A stretch of DNA of 64,000 nucleotides. Origin: Aerococcus sanguinicola. GTDB taxonomy: Bacteria > Bacillota > Bacilli > Lactobacillales > Aerococcaceae. The notes under the pieces were generated by a model. The model did not search any database and was not told the origin of the DNA. It worked only from the letters and a program-made list of their open reading frames with translations. Below, one piece after another: positions 62,211 to 64,000 of this stretch. Where the stretch lies: assembly GCF_001543145.1 (NCBI RefSeq), contig NZ_CP014160.1:62001-126000 (forward strand). The letters are read 5' to 3'. The translations under genes were made by a program, and so were the position numbers. The stretch's first letter is position 1. Every line of letters starts with the position of its first letter.

Positions 62211-62506
62211 GAGCAGTAGTGAAGCGTTGAAGTTGGCCCTTAGCCGTGACCAAGCAAGCATCAGGGTGCGAGTAAGAGCGTTCAGCTTTGGATGCTTGGA
62301 GTAAGTCGGGATAAGGGCAAGCAAAGCTTGCACGTTTCCGACTTGCGAAAGCACTCCAAAGCTGCTCTTGCGAACCCGACTAGATGTGAATTAGGGATAG
62401 TTGGCGTAAGCCTTACTAGCCCTTTGAAGCTCGCTAGGTGAGAGACCTAGGCTCGAACCGATTCCATGGCTTTTTAAGGGCCAAATTCAAAAGCGAAACG
62501 GATGCT
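62211..62506. repeat. Large palindromic repeat, copy C, with one insert
   Basis: This 296-bp copy starts GAGCAGTAGTG and ends AAGCGAAACGGATGCT. Its outer arm AGTTGGCCCTTA pairs with TAAGGGCCAAAT. Relative to copy A, three base pairs of this helix have changed on both sides. The interior GAAGCTCGCTAGGTGAG and CCATGGCT motifs are kept. It carries the 123-bp element at 62260-62382. Confidence 0.85.
62260..62382 (-). repeat. 120-bp family element inserted in copy C
   Basis: Same position and length as in copy B. P3 differs by a compensated change (AAGTCGG with CCGACTT here, AAGTTGG with CCAACTT in B), and the terminal loop differs. It is otherwise nearly identical to the copy B insert. Confidence 0.85.
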
Positions 62507-62560
62507 ACCAGCACAGTTAGACGTTGACTAATTTTTATTATCTTTTTGCCAACTTGCACC

Positions 62561-64000
62561 CTAGTTAGCCAGTAAATTATTTGCTGAATAGACAGGATCA
62601 TTGGTAATATCAATCCCCAAACGTTTGATGGTCTTTTCATTCTCCCGGCTGAGGATGAAAGTCGCGTGGGCCTGGCAGTTCTCCAAAGCCTCTAATTGGT
62701 CGTAAGCTGCCTTAGCAGTCGGATTGGTTACCGCACTCATGGACAAGGCAATCAAGAGTTCATTGGTCGTCAGGACAGGCACCCGACTGTGGAGAGCCTC
62801 CCGCTTGAGATCTTGGATGGTGTTGAGGATCATAGGGGCAATCAAGTCGATCTCATCATTGATGCCGGCCAGGGCCTTGAGACTGTTAACAATTACAGCC
62901 GCTGAAGCATCCATAATCTCGCTAGTCCGGCCGGTAACGATCCGTCCATCTTCCAGGGCCAAAGCAACCACCCCTTGGATCTCGTTCTTGCCGAAGCGTT
63001 CTTGGACTTCAGCTTCATAGTCGCGGGCTGGTTGGACAACTGCCCGGTCCGTCGCATGGAGGTCACTTTCTTCCATAATAATTTGCATCCGGCGCCGGCA
63101 ATCCTCGTCCAAGGTGCCTTTGACAAAGTCGTTTTCAATAGCGAAGTAGCGGCGAATAATCTCTTGCTCAGCTGCCTTCTTGCAGAGCTCGTCATCAATA
63201 ATCCCATCAGCAATACAGTTAACTCCCATATCGGTTGGCGATTTATAAACGGATGGGGCTTCCGTAATGTTTTCAATAATGCGGCGGATGACTGGGAACA
63301 TGTTGATATCCCGGTTGTAGTTAACAGCCACTTCCCCATAAGCTTCATAGTGGTAGTTATCGATCATATTGACATCCTTGAGATCCACCGTAGCGGCCTC
63401 ATAGGCAATATTGACCGGGTGCTTCAAGGGCAGGTTCCAGACAGGGAAGGTTTCAAACTTGGCGTAAGAAGCATTCACTCCCCGGGTATGTTCATGGTAG
63501 AGCTGGTTCAAGCAAGTGGCGAGTTTGCCGCTTCCAGCCCCCGGAGCAGTGACCACCACAACAGGTTTACTGGTCTCAATATAAGCATTCTTGGCGAAAC
63601 CTTGGTCGCCAAAAATCGCTTCAATATCAGTCGGATAGCCTTTGATAGCTTCATGGGCATAGACCTTAATGCCGCGGTTTTCCAAGTTGGTCATAAAGGC
63701 CTTAGCATTGGGTTGGCCATTATAGCGGGTCAGTAAGACACTGTTAACAGGTATCCCATAGCGCTGGTACTCCGCAATCAAACGCAAGACATCTTCATTA
63801 TAGGGAATCCCATAATCGCCGCGAATTTTGTTATTTTCAATATCGCCGGCATAGATACAAATAATGATCTCAGCCTGGTCCTTGAGTGTCGCCAAGAGCT
63901 TCATCTTAGCGTCTTCATCGAAACCAGGAAGGACCCGCTTGGCATGCTTGTCGCCGATCAATTTACCGCCAAATTCAATATAAAGTTTATCCTTGCCAGA
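62561..64000 (-). CDS. DUF1846 family protein (5' end beyond the window)
   Basis: The gene enters from beyond position 64000. The visible 479 codons begin SGKDKLYIEFGGKLIGDKHA and include RVLPGFDEDAKMKLL, VVVVTAPGAGSGKLATCLNQLYHE and a long C-terminal domain. This matches DUF1846 proteins (about 500 residues) common in Firmicutes, which have a P-loop-like GAGSGK stretch and no proven function. A TTG at 63961 opens a shorter frame, but the coding pattern continues upstream without a stop. Confidence 0.9.
   Translation of the reverse strand, partial: SGKDKLYIEFGGKLIGDKHAKRVLPGFDEDAKMKLLATLKDQAEIIICIYAGDIENNKIRGDYGIPYNEDVLRLIAEYQRYGIPVNSVLLTRYNGQPNAKAFMTNLENRGIKVYAHEAIKGYPTDIEAIFGDQGFAKNAYIETSKPVVVVTAPGAGSGKLATCLNQLYHEHTRGVNASYAKFETFPVWNLPLKHPVNIAYEAATVDLKDVNMIDNYHYEAYGEVAVNYNRDINMFPVIRRIIENITEAPSVYKSPTDMGVNCIADGIIDDELCKKAAEQEIIRRYFAIENDFVKGTLDEDCRRRMQIIMEESDLHATDRAVVQPARDYEAEVQERFGKNEIQGVVALALEDGRIVTGRTSEIMDASAAVIVNSLKALAGINDEIDLIAPMILNTIQDLKREALHSRVPVLTTNELLIALSMSAVTNPTAKAAYDQLEALENCQAHATFILSRENEKTIKRLGIDITNDPVYSANNLLAN

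Noticed and set aside
62975..63736. 253-codon open frame on the plus strand
   Set aside because: Antisense shadow of the DUF1846 gene, whose minus-strand protein is clearly conserved.

Overview
The window looks like a chromosomal segment of a low-to-mid GC Gram-positive coccus of the order Lactobacillales, most likely family Aerococcaceae (genus Aerococcus). That is an inference from the gene set (RecU, a RodA-type protein, SufCDSUB, a DnaG-RpoD operon, FabK- and MetQ-type proteins, a yybP-ykoY riboswitch before a P-type ATPase), from strong AGGAGG ribosome sites with frequent TTG/GTG starts, and from sigma-A promoters. No marker gene in the window fixes the species.

Layout. 0-6.7 kb: AI-2E family membrane protein, lactonase-like beta-propeller, UppP, aspartokinase and an M20 amidohydrolase. 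6.7-12.4 kb: glycogen operon glgB-glgC-glgD-glgA on the minus strand, preceded by a possible cre box and by a structured RNA with its own promoter and terminator. 12.6-17.3 kb: glyoxalase, a small membrane peptide resembling holin-like toxins, tRNA-Leu(GAG), a zinc-ribbon membrane protein, SprT-like and Tex. 17.4-20.4 kb: manganese-type riboswitch plus cation P-type ATPase. 20.4-26.9 kb: a C39-like cysteine-peptidase-fold protein, an O-antigen-ligase-like protein, ArgS and PepO. 26.9-30.7 kb: accessory region with a divergent XRE pair, a tandem array of five long palindromes, a transaldolase and an AT-rich patch of small genes. 30.7-36.1 kb: suf operon. 36.2-42.3 kb: fatty-acid operon (acyl-CoA ligase, FadN-like, thiolase, FabK-like) with no acyl-CoA dehydrogenase. 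42.4-51.4 kb: RodA, YihY, orphan MetQ, an old yellow enzyme, tRNA-Arg(TCT), a FabF paralogue with phenylalanine at the catalytic cysteine, DegV and a frameshifted SGNH hydrolase. 51.4-61.5 kb: RpoD-DnaG, EngB, ClpX, trigger factor, RecU and PBP1A. 61.5-64 kb: two large palindromic repeats and a DUF1846 protein that runs off the end.

The most unusual content is non-coding. A family of roughly 117-123 bp palindromic elements occurs as a five-unit tandem array (27733-28335), as a solo copy (14542-14658), and as a 123-bp insert in two larger palindromic repeats near 62 kb. A third copy of the larger repeat, near 3.6 kb, lacks the insert and gives an empty site. Between units the helix arms differ in sequence but each pairs with its partner, while the end motifs and internal-loop motifs stay constant. 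This is the pattern expected of elements selected for a folded structure. A shorter relative with an apparent occupied/empty pair lies at 58.1 kb and 21.25 kb.

Three genes (glgC, a tiny ORF at 30.46 kb, the SGNH hydrolase at 50.8 kb) carry four frameshifts in total, every one repaired by removing a single base from a homopolymer run. This is either systematic base-calling error or slippage; raw reads would decide.
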